Positions 43,391 through 52,627 of a stretch of DNA of 64,000 nt are shown here, one piece after another. This stretch comes from Streptomyces xanthochromogenes (GTDB taxonomy: Bacteria; Actinomycetota; Actinomycetes; Streptomycetales; Streptomycetaceae). The stretch spans positions 62,001 through 126,000 of the forward strand of contig NZ_BMUZ01000009.1 in NCBI RefSeq assembly GCF_014650455.1. The letters run 5' to 3'. The number at the start of each line of letters is the position of its first letter. The first letter of the stretch is position 1. Below the pieces are notes generated by a model, which worked only from the letters and a program-made list of their open reading frames with translations, was not told the origin of the DNA and did not search any database. The position numbers and the translations under genes were made by a program.

Positions 43391-43499
43391 GTGCCGCACC
43401 CCGCGGACCCGCCGGACAGCGGGGCACGCGGTCGGACACGGCCGGCCCGGCGGCCCCGCACACGGTCGGACACGGCCGGCCCGGCGGCCCCGCCCGCGG

Positions 43500-43859
43500 T
43501 CAGGCCTCGTCGCCGAGGCGTTCGGCCTCACGGGCGGCCGCGTCCAGGATGCCGTCGAGCAGACCGGGGAAGAGGGCGTCGAGGTCGGCCCGGCGCAGGC
43601 CGTTCATCTTGGCGGTGCCCCGGTAGACCTGCTGGATCACACCGCTCTCGCGCAGCACGCGGAAGTGGTGGGTGGTCGTGGACTTGGTGACGGGCAGCAC
43701 GAAGTACGAGCAGGAGAGCTCGTCCTCGGTGGTGGCGAGCGCCCGCACGACCCGCATCCGCATCGGGTCGGAGAGCGCGTGCAGGATGCCCTCCAGGCGG
43801 ATCTCCTCGCGCGCCGGGTGGGCGAGTTCACGGGTGTTCGTCACGGTGGTCACCCGCAT
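43500..43859 (-). CDS. ArsR family transcriptional regulator
   Basis: About 119 aa from ATG 43859. Winged helix: ILHALSDPMRMRVVRAL, then LPVTKSTTTHHFRVLRESGVI (recognition helix). No obvious Cys-Cys metal site. The true start is uncertain: ATG 43889, 43862, 43859 or GTG 43853 are all in frame, and a TACAAT -10 box at 43866-43861 would make a leaderless mRNA beginning close to 43853. The divergent ene-reductase gene and the two identical operator copies make it a local redox or xenobiotic repressor of that gene. Confidence 0.88.
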   Translation of the reverse strand: MRVTTVTNTRELAHPAREEIRLEGILHALSDPMRMRVVRALATTEDELSCSYFVLPVTKSTTTHHFRVLRESGVIQQVYRGTAKMNGLRRADLDALFPGLLDGILDAAAREAERLGDEA

Positions 43860-43864
43860 CATTG

Positions 43865-43880
43865 TACGAGAATCGTCGTA
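43865..43880. promoter_or_regulatory. ArsR operator copy 1 (TACGA-N6-TCGTA)
   Basis: First of two 16-bp palindromes with identical 5-bp arms and identical 6-bp spacing. It covers the -10 region of the ArsR gene, fitting autorepression. Confidence 0.65.
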
Positions 43881-43882
43881 GT

Positions 43883-43912
43883 TTGACATCCACCGTACTA
43901 CGAGAGTTATCG
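43883..43912 (+). promoter_or_regulatory. Promoter of the ene-reductase gene
   Basis: TTGACA (43883-43888) is a consensus -35; TTATCG at 43907-43912 is an 18-bp-spaced -10. Operator copy 2 overlaps the -10. Confidence 0.55.
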
Positions 43913-43914
43913 TA
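43899..43914. promoter_or_regulatory. ArsR operator copy 2 (TACGA-N6-TCGTA)
   Basis: Second copy, same arms and spacing, 34 bp centre to centre from copy 1, overlapping the -10 box of the rightward promoter. Confidence 0.65.
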
Positions 43915-43968
43915 CGAAGCGATCCCGGCACCGCACCGGTGCCCCGGGCCGTTTCGAGTGGAGATGCC

Positions 43969-45060
43969 GTGTCTGCTGCGAGTGCCCTTTTCGAGCCCTA
44001 CACCCTGCGGTCCCTGACCGTCCCGAACCGGGTCTGGATGGCGCCTATGTGCCAGTACTCGGCCGAGGTCTTCGGCCCGAACGCGGGCGTGGTCAACGAC
44101 TGGCACTTCGCCCACTACACGGCCCGCGCCACCGGCGGGACGGGCCTGATCCTGGTGGAGGCGACCGCCGTCAGCCCCGAGGGCCGGATCTCCCCCGCCG
44201 ACCTGGGCATCTGGAACGACACCCAGGTCGCGGCGCTGCGCCGGATCACCGCGTTCCTGGAGAGCCAGGGCACCGTGCCCGGCATCCAGATCGCGCACGC
44301 CGGGCGCAAGGCGTCCACGGACCGCCCCTGGCTCGGCGGCGCGCCGCTGAAGCCGGACAGCGAGGAGGGCTGGCAGCCGCTCGCCCCGAGCCCGGTGGCC
44401 TGGGACGAGAAGCACACCGTGCCGACCGAGCTGACGATTGATCAGATCCGGGAGATCGTCGGCCAGTTCGCGGCGGCGGCCCGGCGGGCCCTGGACGCCG
44501 GATTCAAGGTCGTCGAGATCCACGGCGCGCACGGGTACCTGATCGGCCAGTTCCTCTCCCCGCACTCCAACAGGCGCACCGACGAGTACGGCGGCTCCTT
44601 CGAGAACCGCGTCCGCTTCGCCCTCGAAGTCACCGACGCGGTACGGGCGGTGTGGCCCGATGAGCTGCCGTTGTTCTTCCGCATCTCCGCCACGGACTGG
44701 CTGGAGGACGGCGGCTGGACCGCCGACGAGACGGTCCGCCTCGCCGCCCTGCTCAAGGAGCACGGCGTGGACCTGCTCGACGTGTCGACCGGCGGCAACG
44801 CCTCCGGCGTTCGCATCCCGACCGGCCCCGGCTACCAGGTGCCGTTCGCCGCGAGGGTGCACGACGAGAGCCCCCTCGCCGTCGCCGCCGTCGGCATGAT
44901 CACCGAGCCGGAGCAGGCCGAGAAGATCCTCGCGAACGGCGAGGCGGACGCCGTCCTGCTGGGCCGCGAGCTCCTGCGCGATCCGTCCTGGGCCCGCCGG
45001 GCCGCCCGCGAACTCGGCGGCGAGGTGCACGTCCCGGACCAGTACCACCGCTCGGTCTGA
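43969..45060 (+). CDS. Old yellow enzyme family ene-reductase (NADH:flavin oxidoreductase)
   Basis: 363 aa. FMN barrel start LFEPYTLRSLTVPNRVWMAPMCQYS with the active-site Cys28 seen in YqjM-type enzymes; IHGAHGYLIGQFLSPHSNRR supplies the His pair region and RRTDEYGGSFENR the family signature. Reduces activated C=C bonds of enones or nitro compounds with NAD(P)H. GTG start 43969 with GGAG 5 nt upstream. Divergently controlled with the ArsR gene. Confidence 0.93.
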   Translation: MSAASALFEPYTLRSLTVPNRVWMAPMCQYSAEVFGPNAGVVNDWHFAHYTARATGGTGLILVEATAVSPEGRISPADLGIWNDTQVAALRRITAFLESQGTVPGIQIAHAGRKASTDRPWLGGAPLKPDSEEGWQPLAPSPVAWDEKHTVPTELTIDQIREIVGQFAAAARRALDAGFKVVEIHGAHGYLIGQFLSPHSNRRTDEYGGSFENRVRFALEVTDAVRAVWPDELPLFFRISATDWLEDGGWTADETVRLAALLKEHGVDLLDVSTGGNASGVRIPTGPGYQVPFAARVHDESPLAVAAVGMITEPEQAEKILANGEADAVLLGRELLRDPSWARRAARELGGEVHVPDQYHRSV

Positions 45061-45100
45061 CCTGTCCGGGTCGGGCGAGACGCGTCGACTCCCTTGCGGA

Positions 45101-47023
45101 TCACCGCACTTCGAAGGGCTCGCTCACTCCGGTGAACGGGCTCTTCGGCGTGCTGTGGCCGTGGTAGGAGATGCGGTACGTCCCCGGCCCGGCACCCTCG
45201 GGGATGTTCCAGACGACCGTGGCGACCGACGTCGCGGCGCCCGAACGGGCCCAGCGCAACACCGTCGACCAGTCGCCGTCGTCCGCCACCCGGGTCCACG
45301 ACCCGCCGTCGTCCAGGCGCTCCACGAACAGGTAACTCCCGCCCCGGCGAAGGTTGTTGGAGGGGTGGGCGGCCACGAAGGAGACGGTGGCGCGGCGGCC
45401 GATCAGCGAGAAGTCCAGTACGTCGCCGAAGCATCGGCCCGGGTGCGGCGCGTCGGCGGCACGACGCCGGCGCCTCGCGCGCACCGGCACCGCGGGTTCG
45501 GGGACGCCCGGCGCCACCGGCACCCCGTCGCGCATCGCGGTGGCGAGGCCGGCCACGGTCTGGCAGAGCGCGGGCAGTTCCCAGCGTCCGAACAGGGTGC
45601 TGCCGCCCTCGTACTCCTGCGCGTCGTACTCCTCGGGCGTGGTCACGTAGTGGATGTATCCGTTGCTGTACCCGGCCACCAGGACGTCGGACAGCTCGGC
45701 GCCGACGATCGCCGCCACCGTGCGCCGCAGCCGCAGACCGGCGACGATGGTGACCTCGCCGGGGATGCCGATGAGGAACAGCGCCCCGATGCGCAGGAGT
45801 TGGACGGGCGCACGCTCCTGGATCATCGGCACGACGCGGTTGACCGGGCCTGCCGGGAGAACGAGCGCCTTGGGGTACTGGGCGTCACGCAGTGCGGGCG
45901 CGATGCGGTAGACGAGCCGCCGCGAGAGCGCGTCCCAGAGCGGGTTGGCGCCCGGCCGGAAGCCTTTGAAGCCGGGGCCGTCGACCCACGCCCCGGCGAA
46001 GGCGGCGGCCCCGCCGACGGGCGGGGACGTGCGGTGGGCGCGCCCGTCGCCGGTGAATTCGGGGCGTACGTCGACGGCTGAGAGGTGGAGGTGGGTGGCA
46101 CGGAAGTCGAGCCCGCCGGACATCTCCCGGCCGCCGGACGTCCCCGTGCCGCCGGGGGTCTCCTTGTCGCCGATGAGGGTGGCCGCGGCCTCGTACTGGC
46201 GCAGGCCGATGAGGCGGGTGTTCTCGAACTGGTCGCCGGTCGGGCCGGTTCCGGGGGCCAGGCCCAGGTTCGGCGACATGTCACCGGCGTTGGTCTGCGC
46301 GAAGGCGGTCACCAACTCCGGTGCGGACGGGGCGAGATGGTCCACTCCGGCGACGGCCCGCTCCCAGTGCAGCGCCGCGTAGCCCTTGTTGTCGGAGCTG
46401 ACCAGGCGGTTGCGGTTGGTCATGCTGGTGTTGTGGGTGGCGAACCAGTTCACGGCGGCGCGGAGCCGTCCGTCGCGCTCGACGGTGAGCAGGGTGGTCT
46501 CCGGGTCGACGGCGTCCGGGAAGTGGGCACGGTCGGCAGCCGGGTTGCGGTCGAAGGCGCGGCGCGAGCGGTTGACGCTGGCGTTCCTCAACTCACCCCG
46601 GGTGAGCGTCAGTCGAGCGGGGGCGAGATCGGCGATCGCCGCTCGGGCGGCCTCCGTGATGCCGTCGGTGATGGCGCGGAAGGTCTGTTCGCGGAAGCCT
46701 CCGGTGGTGCCGTTGTACAGCCGGTGGTGGAAGTAGCCGCCGGGCCCGCAGTGGGTGTGGGTGGCGGTCAGCATCACGTTGGCGGCGCCGTAGCCCTCGG
46801 GCAGCCGCCCCAGCACCTCGCGTACGACGGCGTCCGACATGAGCGGCAGTTCGCACACGACCAGGAGGAGCCGCGCCCCGCCCTCCTCGAAGGCGAAGGC
46901 GCGGGCCCGTTGGCGGGTGTGCAGACCCGCGCTCTGCTGGTCCGCCTTGCCGTAGCCGAGCAGGCCGCACTCGGCGGTCTCCCCGGTGATGTCGGCGATG
47001 CCGCGTCCGGCCCTGAATCCCAT
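45101..47023 (-). CDS. Neutral/alkaline ceramidase family amidohydrolase
   Basis: 640 aa. ATATHTHCGPGGYFHH (zinc/active-site His set, about 87-100) and LVSSDNKGYAALHWE (nucleophile Ser region) identify neutral ceramidases, which split N-acyl-sphingosine. ATG 47023, only 11 nt after the class II aldolase stop, without strong ribosome-binding site, so coupled. Unlike the secreted bacterial enzymes I recall, there is no signal peptide at the start (MGFRAGRGIADITG), so it may act in the cytosol. The C-terminal ~150 residues add a beta-sandwich-like domain. Confidence 0.9.
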   Translation of the reverse strand: MGFRAGRGIADITGETAECGLLGYGKADQQSAGLHTRQRARAFAFEEGGARLLLVVCELPLMSDAVVREVLGRLPEGYGAANVMLTATHTHCGPGGYFHHRLYNGTTGGFREQTFRAITDGITEAARAAIADLAPARLTLTRGELRNASVNRSRRAFDRNPAADRAHFPDAVDPETTLLTVERDGRLRAAVNWFATHNTSMTNRNRLVSSDNKGYAALHWERAVAGVDHLAPSAPELVTAFAQTNAGDMSPNLGLAPGTGPTGDQFENTRLIGLRQYEAAATLIGDKETPGGTGTSGGREMSGGLDFRATHLHLSAVDVRPEFTGDGRAHRTSPPVGGAAAFAGAWVDGPGFKGFRPGANPLWDALSRRLVYRIAPALRDAQYPKALVLPAGPVNRVVPMIQERAPVQLLRIGALFLIGIPGEVTIVAGLRLRRTVAAIVGAELSDVLVAGYSNGYIHYVTTPEEYDAQEYEGGSTLFGRWELPALCQTVAGLATAMRDGVPVAPGVPEPAVPVRARRRRRAADAPHPGRCFGDVLDFSLIGRRATVSFVAAHPSNNLRRGGSYLFVERLDDGGSWTRVADDGDWSTVLRWARSGAATSVATVVWNIPEGAGPGTYRISYHGHSTPKSPFTGVSEPFEVR

Positions 47024-47034
47024 GCCGGACAGGC

Positions 47035-47859
<825 letters not shown>

Positions 47860-47899
47860 GCGCGTTCCTCCTGGAGTCGCCGGTCGCTGAGGGGCCGCA

Positions 47900-47926
47900 A
47901 TCGGATACATTCACGTATCCGATACG
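47900..47926. promoter_or_regulatory. Large palindrome between class II aldolase and TetR genes
   Basis: A perfect 9-bp-arm inverted repeat ATCGGATAC-N6-GTATCCGAT (47900-47923), overlapped by a second palindrome CGTATC-C-GATACG (47914-47926). This nested arrangement is a strong candidate operator for the TetR protein at 47980, controlling both directions. Confidence 0.75.
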
Positions 47927-47979
47927 CGCCTGGATGCTTTCCGAGGGCGTACGCGCTGTCAAGGGTCCGGGAGGCGGAC

Positions 47980-48600
47980 GTGCCCAGGGGAACGACGAAA
48001 CGGCGGCCGCAGACGCTGGCCCGGCTGCTCGAAGCCGCCCTTGAGGTGTTCGCGGAGTCGGGGTTCGGGGCGGCCAGGATCGAGGACGTGTGCCGGCGCG
48101 CGGGCTACACGCGGGGCGCCTTCTACTCCAACTTCTCCTCCAAGGAGGAGCTGTTCTTCGCGCTCTTCGACGCGCATGCGGCGCGCGAGCTGGAGCGGAT
48201 CGCCCAACTGGCCGCGGACACGGACGACCGGGACCTGTCGGTGGCCCGGATCGCGGGGCTGCTCGCGCACATCGGTCCGAACGAGCGCGTCTGGTTCCTG
48301 GTGACCACCGAGTTCACCCTGTACGCGATCCGCAATCCGGGGGCGGCGGCCCGGCTCGCCGACCACGACGCCCGGCTGCGCGAGGAGGCCGCGGCCCTGC
48401 TCGCCGCCCTGCTGACCCGGGCCGGCCTGCGGCCGTGCGGGGATCTGACCGAACTCGTGCGGGCGGTGGTCGCGCTGCGTGAGGGTGCGCTCGGGCAGAG
48501 CTATGTGGAGCCGGACGTCCTGGCCCCCGGCGCGCTGGCCGAGCGGTTCCTTCCCTTCCTCGTCGAAGCCGTGACCGAGCCTCTGCCGAAACCGCTCTGA
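47980..48600 (+). CDS. TetR family transcriptional regulator
   Basis: 206 aa from GTG 47980, GGAGG 5 nt upstream. Helix-turn-helix IEDVCRRAGYTRGAFYSNFSSKEELF is a textbook TetR recognition region, then a helical ligand domain. Divergent from the aldolase/ceramidase operon with a 120-bp gap that holds nested palindromes, so it very probably represses that operon and itself. The inducing lipid is not known. Confidence 0.92.
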   Translation: MPRGTTKRRPQTLARLLEAALEVFAESGFGAARIEDVCRRAGYTRGAFYSNFSSKEELFFALFDAHAARELERIAQLAADTDDRDLSVARIAGLLAHIGPNERVWFLVTTEFTLYAIRNPGAAARLADHDARLREEAAALLAALLTRAGLRPCGDLTELVRAVVALREGALGQSYVEPDVLAPGALAERFLPFLVEAVTEPLPKPL

Positions 48601-48690
48601 GCTGGCACTTTCCTGGATGTGGAGGCCGTTGTCAGTGGCTGGGTGCACACTGGCCACCATCCGGAACAACGGCGTTTTGGAGGGCTCGGC

Positions 48691-49782
48691 ATGACTGAGG
48701 TATTGCTCACCGTGGGTACGCGCAAGGGGCTCTTTCTCGGCCGCAGACGTGGTGGCGGCGCCTGGGCCTTCGACGGGCCGCACTTCAACGCCCAGGCGGT
48801 GTACTCCGTCGCGATCGACACCCGGCACGGCCCCTCGCCCCGGCTCCTGGTCGGCGGGGACAGCACGCATTGGGGGCCGTCGGTGTTCCACTCCGACGAC
48901 CTCGGCCGCAGCTGGACCGAGCCGAAGCGGCCGGCCGTGAAGTTCCCCGAGTTCACGGGCACGTCCCTGGAACGGGTGTGGCAGCTGCGCCCGGCGGGGC
49001 CCGAGGCACCGGGCGTGGTGTACGCGGGGACGGAGCCCGCCGCGCTGTTCCGCTCCGAGGACGGCGGCGAGAGCTTCGAGCTGGTACGCCCCCTGTGGGA
49101 GCATCCGACGCGCTCGCGCTGGGTCCCCGGCGGCGGTGGCGAGGGCCTGCACACCATCGTGACCGACCCGCGCGACCCCCGGGTCCTCACCGTCGCCGTG
49201 TCCACGGCGGGGGTGTTCCGCACCCAGGACGGCGGGGCGAGCTGGGCGCCCGCCAACAACGGGGTGGCGGCGGTCTTCCTGCCGGATCCGAACCCGGAGT
49301 TCGGCCAGTGCGTCCACAAGATCGCCCAGGACCCGGCCGACCCGGACCGCCTCTATCTGCAGAACCACTGGGGCGTCTACCGCAGCGACAACGCCGGGCA
49401 GCAGTGGACGGACATCGGCGCCGGGCTGCCCTCCACCTTCGGCTTCGCGGCCGCCACCCACCCCCGCCGTGCGGGTACGGCCTATGTCTTCCCGATCACC
49501 GCGGACTCCGACCGGGTCCCGGCGGAGAACAAGTGCCGGGTCTTCCGCACCGAGGACGCGGGCCGGAACTGGGAGCCGCTCTCGGCGGGCCTGCCGCGGG
49601 AGGCCCACTACGGCACGGTGCTGCGCGACGCGCTGTGCACCGACGACGCCGACCCGGCGGGCGTCTACTTCGGCAACCGCAACGGCGAGGTCCATGCCAG
49701 CGCCGACGACGGCGACACCTGGCGGCTGCTCGCCTCGCACCTGCCGGACGTGCTGTGTGTGCGGGCGGCGGTGATCGGTTGA
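48691..49782 (+). CDS. Asp-box beta-propeller protein (BNR/sialidase-like fold)
   Basis: 363 aa from ATG 48691, GGAGG upstream. Six Asp-box repeats S/T-x-D-x-G-x-x-W/F are visible: SDDLGRSW, SEDGGESF, TQDGGASW, SDNAGQQW, TEDAGRNW and SADDGDTW. The fold is a sialidase or photosystem-stability-factor-like propeller, but the catalytic Arg triad and Tyr of sialidases are not evident and there is no signal peptide. Probably a ligand-binding or unknown-enzyme propeller. Monocistronic. Confidence 0.85.
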   Translation: MTEVLLTVGTRKGLFLGRRRGGGAWAFDGPHFNAQAVYSVAIDTRHGPSPRLLVGGDSTHWGPSVFHSDDLGRSWTEPKRPAVKFPEFTGTSLERVWQLRPAGPEAPGVVYAGTEPAALFRSEDGGESFELVRPLWEHPTRSRWVPGGGGEGLHTIVTDPRDPRVLTVAVSTAGVFRTQDGGASWAPANNGVAAVFLPDPNPEFGQCVHKIAQDPADPDRLYLQNHWGVYRSDNAGQQWTDIGAGLPSTFGFAAATHPRRAGTAYVFPITADSDRVPAENKCRVFRTEDAGRNWEPLSAGLPREAHYGTVLRDALCTDDADPAGVYFGNRNGEVHASADDGDTWRLLASHLPDVLCVRAAVIG

Positions 49783-49827
49783 CCGGGGCGGCGAGGCTCG
49801 GGTGGCTGCGCCAGTAGAGTGACGGCC

Positions 49828-50505
49828 GTGGCAGCACGACCGTTGAAAGAGATCGTCGAGCCCGGCTGGGCGGACGCACTGGAACCCGTGGCCGGAAGGG
49901 TCGCCGCGATGGGCGACTTCCTCCGTGAGGAGATCGCGGCAGGACGTACTTACCTGCCGTCAGGAGCCCATGTCCTGCGGGCGTTTCAGCAGCCCTTCCA
50001 CGAGGTGCGGGTACTGATCGTCGGCCAGGACCCGTATCCGACACCGGGCCACGCCGTGGGCCTGTCGTTCTCGGTGGCGCCCGAGGTACGGCCGCTGCCC
50101 GGCAGCCTGGAGAACATCTTCCGCGAGCTGAACTCGGACCTGGAACTGCCCAGGCCCTCCAACGGCGATCTGACGCCGTGGACGAGGCAGGGAGTGCTGT
50201 TGCTCAACAGGGCGCTGACCACGGCGCCCCGCAAGCCCGCGGCCCATCGGGGCAAGGGCTGGGAAGAGGTCACCGAGCAGGCCATCCGGGCCCTGGTCGC
50301 GCGGGGCACCGCGTTGGTCTCGGTGCTGTGGGGCAGGGACGCCCGCAATCTGCGCCCGCTGCTCGGCGACCTCCCGGCGATCGAATCCGCCCACCCCTCC
50401 CCCATGTCGGCGGACCGCGGCTTCTTCGGCTCGCGGCCTTTCAGCCGTACGAACGAACTTCTGCGACGCCAGGGTGCCGAGCCGGTCGACTGGCGGCTGC
50501 CGTGA
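49828..50505 (+). CDS. ung: Uracil-DNA glycosylase (family 1)
   Basis: 225 aa from GTG 49828 (an in-frame GTG at 49819 is an alternative). Catalytic motif VGQDPYPTPGHAVG with Asp68 and the C-terminal HPSPMSADRGFFG loop identify UDG. Removes uracil from DNA in base-excision repair. Its stop codon TGA overlaps the GTG of the next gene. Confidence 0.95.
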   Translation: MAARPLKEIVEPGWADALEPVAGRVAAMGDFLREEIAAGRTYLPSGAHVLRAFQQPFHEVRVLIVGQDPYPTPGHAVGLSFSVAPEVRPLPGSLENIFRELNSDLELPRPSNGDLTPWTRQGVLLLNRALTTAPRKPAAHRGKGWEEVTEQAIRALVARGTALVSVLWGRDARNLRPLLGDLPAIESAHPSPMSADRGFFGSRPFSRTNELLRRQGAEPVDWRLP

Positions 50506-51530
50506 CCGACCGCGGGGCGCCCTGGGTGCTCGGGGTCGACTCGGGAGGGTCCGGTGTGCGCTTCGCGCTGCGCCGGGCCGAGCCGGGCCCGCCGGCCGGT
50601 ACGATCACCTCGAAGGAACCGGTACGGACCGGCCCCGCCGGCATCGACGCAGAGCACCTACTGGCCCAACTGCTCCCGGCAGCACAGGAGTTGATGCTGC
50701 GCACCGGCGCGGACCGGATCGCGGCCGTGGCGGTCGGCGCGGCCGGAATGGCCACGCTCGGGGACGCGTTGCGGGCCGAACTGCCGGGCGCCCTGGCCGA
50801 TGCGCTCGGCGTACGGGGGCTCGCCCTGGCCGCCGACGCCGTCACCGCCTACGCGGGGGCGCTCGGGCAGCGGGCCGGGGCGGTGGTGGCCGCCGGGACC
50901 GGAATGATCGCGCTCGGCACGGATCTCGCCACGTGGCGACGGGCCGACGGCTGGGGGCATCTGCTCGGCGACAGCGGAGGCGGCGCCTGGATCGGCCGGG
51001 CCGGGCTCGATGCGGCCCTGCGCGCGTACGACGGGCGACCGGGCGGCTCCGCGGCGCTGCTGGCCCGCCTGGAGGCGGCGTTCGGCGCCCCCGGCGAACT
51101 GCCCGGGCTGCTGTATCCGCGCGGCGACCGGCCGGCCGTGCTCGCCTCGTTCGCGCCGGAGGTCGCCGCCTGTGCCACGGCCGATCCGGTCGCCGCGGGC
51201 ATCCTGCGGGAGGCGGCCGGGCACATCGCCGCATCCGCTGCCGCCGTCTGCCCGCCGAGCGCCGGCGATCAGCCCCAAGTGGCGCTCACCGGCGGCCTGT
51301 TGAAGCTCGGCGAGCCCCTTCTGGCACCCCTGCGCGCGGAGTTCGCGCGTCTGCTGCCGTACGCGCGCGGGATCGAGGCGGCCGGGGATCCGCTCGACGG
51401 CTCGCTGCTCATCGCGACGGCGATCGCGGGCGGCGGACTGCGACTGCCGCACGATCCGCGGATGTTGTGGATCGCAAACGGCGTGACGGATCGCGACCGA
51501 GTGAGTGGCAAGACAGATCAGGACAGTTGA
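50502..51530 (+). CDS. BadF/BadG-type sugar (N-acetylglucosamine) kinase
   Basis: 342 aa from GTG 50502. Phosphate-1 motif LGVDSGGSGVRFAL, adenosine/phosphate part GDSGGGAWIGRAGLDA, and ALTGGLLKLGEP. Belongs to the BcrAD/BadFG ATPase family that includes human-type GlcNAc kinase. Translationally coupled to ung through GTGA, an odd pairing of DNA repair with sugar kinase. GlcNAc is a plausible substrate because a chitinase with a DasR-like box lies 6 kb on, but this is inference. Confidence 0.88.
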   Translation: MTDRGAPWVLGVDSGGSGVRFALRRAEPGPPAGTITSKEPVRTGPAGIDAEHLLAQLLPAAQELMLRTGADRIAAVAVGAAGMATLGDALRAELPGALADALGVRGLALAADAVTAYAGALGQRAGAVVAAGTGMIALGTDLATWRRADGWGHLLGDSGGGAWIGRAGLDAALRAYDGRPGGSAALLARLEAAFGAPGELPGLLYPRGDRPAVLASFAPEVAACATADPVAAGILREAAGHIAASAAAVCPPSAGDQPQVALTGGLLKLGEPLLAPLRAEFARLLPYARGIEAAGDPLDGSLLIATAIAGGGLRLPHDPRMLWIANGVTDRDRVSGKTDQDS

Positions 51531-51625
51531 TCTTTATGCCACTCTCCGGGAAAATCGGGGCAGATACCGCTCAGCTGTCCCCTCCCCGAACAGCCGCCCA
51601 CGCAAAACCAGTAGCATGCGACGCC

Positions 51626-52555
51626 ATGAGCACCCCCACTGGGCCAGCATCCGGCCTGCCCGTACGAATGCCGCGACCCCGCCAGTCCGGCCGGCACCGC
51701 CGCCCGGAACCGGTGGTTGCTCCGGAGGGCGCGCCCGCGCTCGTTCTCGCCGTTCCCGGCACTCCCGGCCCCGCTGTGCGCGGCCTGGCCGAAGAAGTCA
51801 TCAGCATCGCCCGCTCCGAGCTGCCCGGCCTGCACGCCCGCATCGGCTACCTGGACAGCACCGAAGCCGAGGCCGCCGAGTACCCCACGCTTGAGGCCGT
51901 TCTCGCCCACACCGCCGCCGAGCGCACCGCGCGCGTCGAGCAGGCGCGCGCGGCGGGCCGCGAGGCCGCCGAGCCCGAGGGCCCGGCCGCCGTGGTGGTC
52001 CCGCTGCTCGCGGGCCCCGACAGCGCCCTGATCCGGCGGATACGGCAGGCCGTCACGGACAGCCGTGCCGCCGCCGAGCTGACCGATGTGCTCGGCCCGC
52101 ACCCGCTGCTCGCCGAGGGCCTGCACGTGCGGCTCTCCGAGGCCGGTCTGGCCCGCGCCGACCGGGCGCGACTGTTCACGGTCGCGACCGCCGCCGACGG
52201 AATCATCCTGGCGACGGTCGGTGGCGAGGAGGCCGTGCAGGCAGCCGGGATCACCGGCATGCTGCTCGCCGCTCGGCTCGCCGTGCCGGTGATGGCCGCC
52301 GCGCTCGACCAGGAGGGTGCGATCGCGGCAATGGCCGCACAGCTGCGCGGCTCGGGCTCGGCCCAGCTGGCCGTCGCCCCGTACCTGATCGGCCCGGAGG
52401 TGGCCGACGGGCTGCTCGACGCGGCCGCCAAGGAAGCCGAGTGCTCGGTCGCCGAGGCGCTCGGCGCCTACCCGGCGATCGGCAAGCTGGTCCTGTCCCA
52501 GTACGCGGCCGCGCTCGGCATCACCGCGCAGCCGCAGGGCTCGCCGGTGCACTGA
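51626..52555 (+). CDS. Sirohydrochlorin chelatase-like (CbiX) protein
   Basis: 309 aa from ATG 51626. After a basic N-tail (PRPRQSGRHRRPEP) comes the chelatase-type fold: ALVLAVPGTPGPAVRGLAEEV, then an acidic Ala-rich stretch and TDVLGPHPLLAEGL with a conserved His, VAPYLIGPEVADGLL. The first active-site His of true CbiX (in HGS) is replaced by PGT here, so metal insertion is uncertain. No cobalamin or sirohaem genes are nearby. Ends before a strong bidirectional terminator. Confidence 0.75.
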   Translation: MSTPTGPASGLPVRMPRPRQSGRHRRPEPVVAPEGAPALVLAVPGTPGPAVRGLAEEVISIARSELPGLHARIGYLDSTEAEAAEYPTLEAVLAHTAAERTARVEQARAAGREAAEPEGPAAVVVPLLAGPDSALIRRIRQAVTDSRAAAELTDVLGPHPLLAEGLHVRLSEAGLARADRARLFTVATAADGIILATVGGEEAVQAAGITGMLLAARLAVPVMAAALDQEGAIAAMAAQLRGSGSAQLAVAPYLIGPEVADGLLDAAAKEAECSVAEALGAYPAIGKLVLSQYAAALGITAQPQGSPVH

Positions 52556-52577
52556 CCGTACGTACGCAGCGAAGAGC

Positions 52578-52609
52578 GGGGCCCGCACCGGACATCCGGT
52601 GCGGGCCCC
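52578..52609. terminator. Bidirectional terminator
   Basis: A perfect 15-bp stem (GGGGCCCGCACCGGA and its complement) around CA lies between two genes that end toward each other (stops at 52555 and 52628). Confidence 0.85.
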
Positions 52610-52627
52610 CTCGCGTCGCGGTCACCG

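Noticed and set aside
43937..43970. Start of the ene-reductase at 43939
   Set aside because: The extra 10 residues (MPRAVSSGDA) precede a well-placed GGAG for the GTG at 43969; the longer start has no ribosome-binding site.
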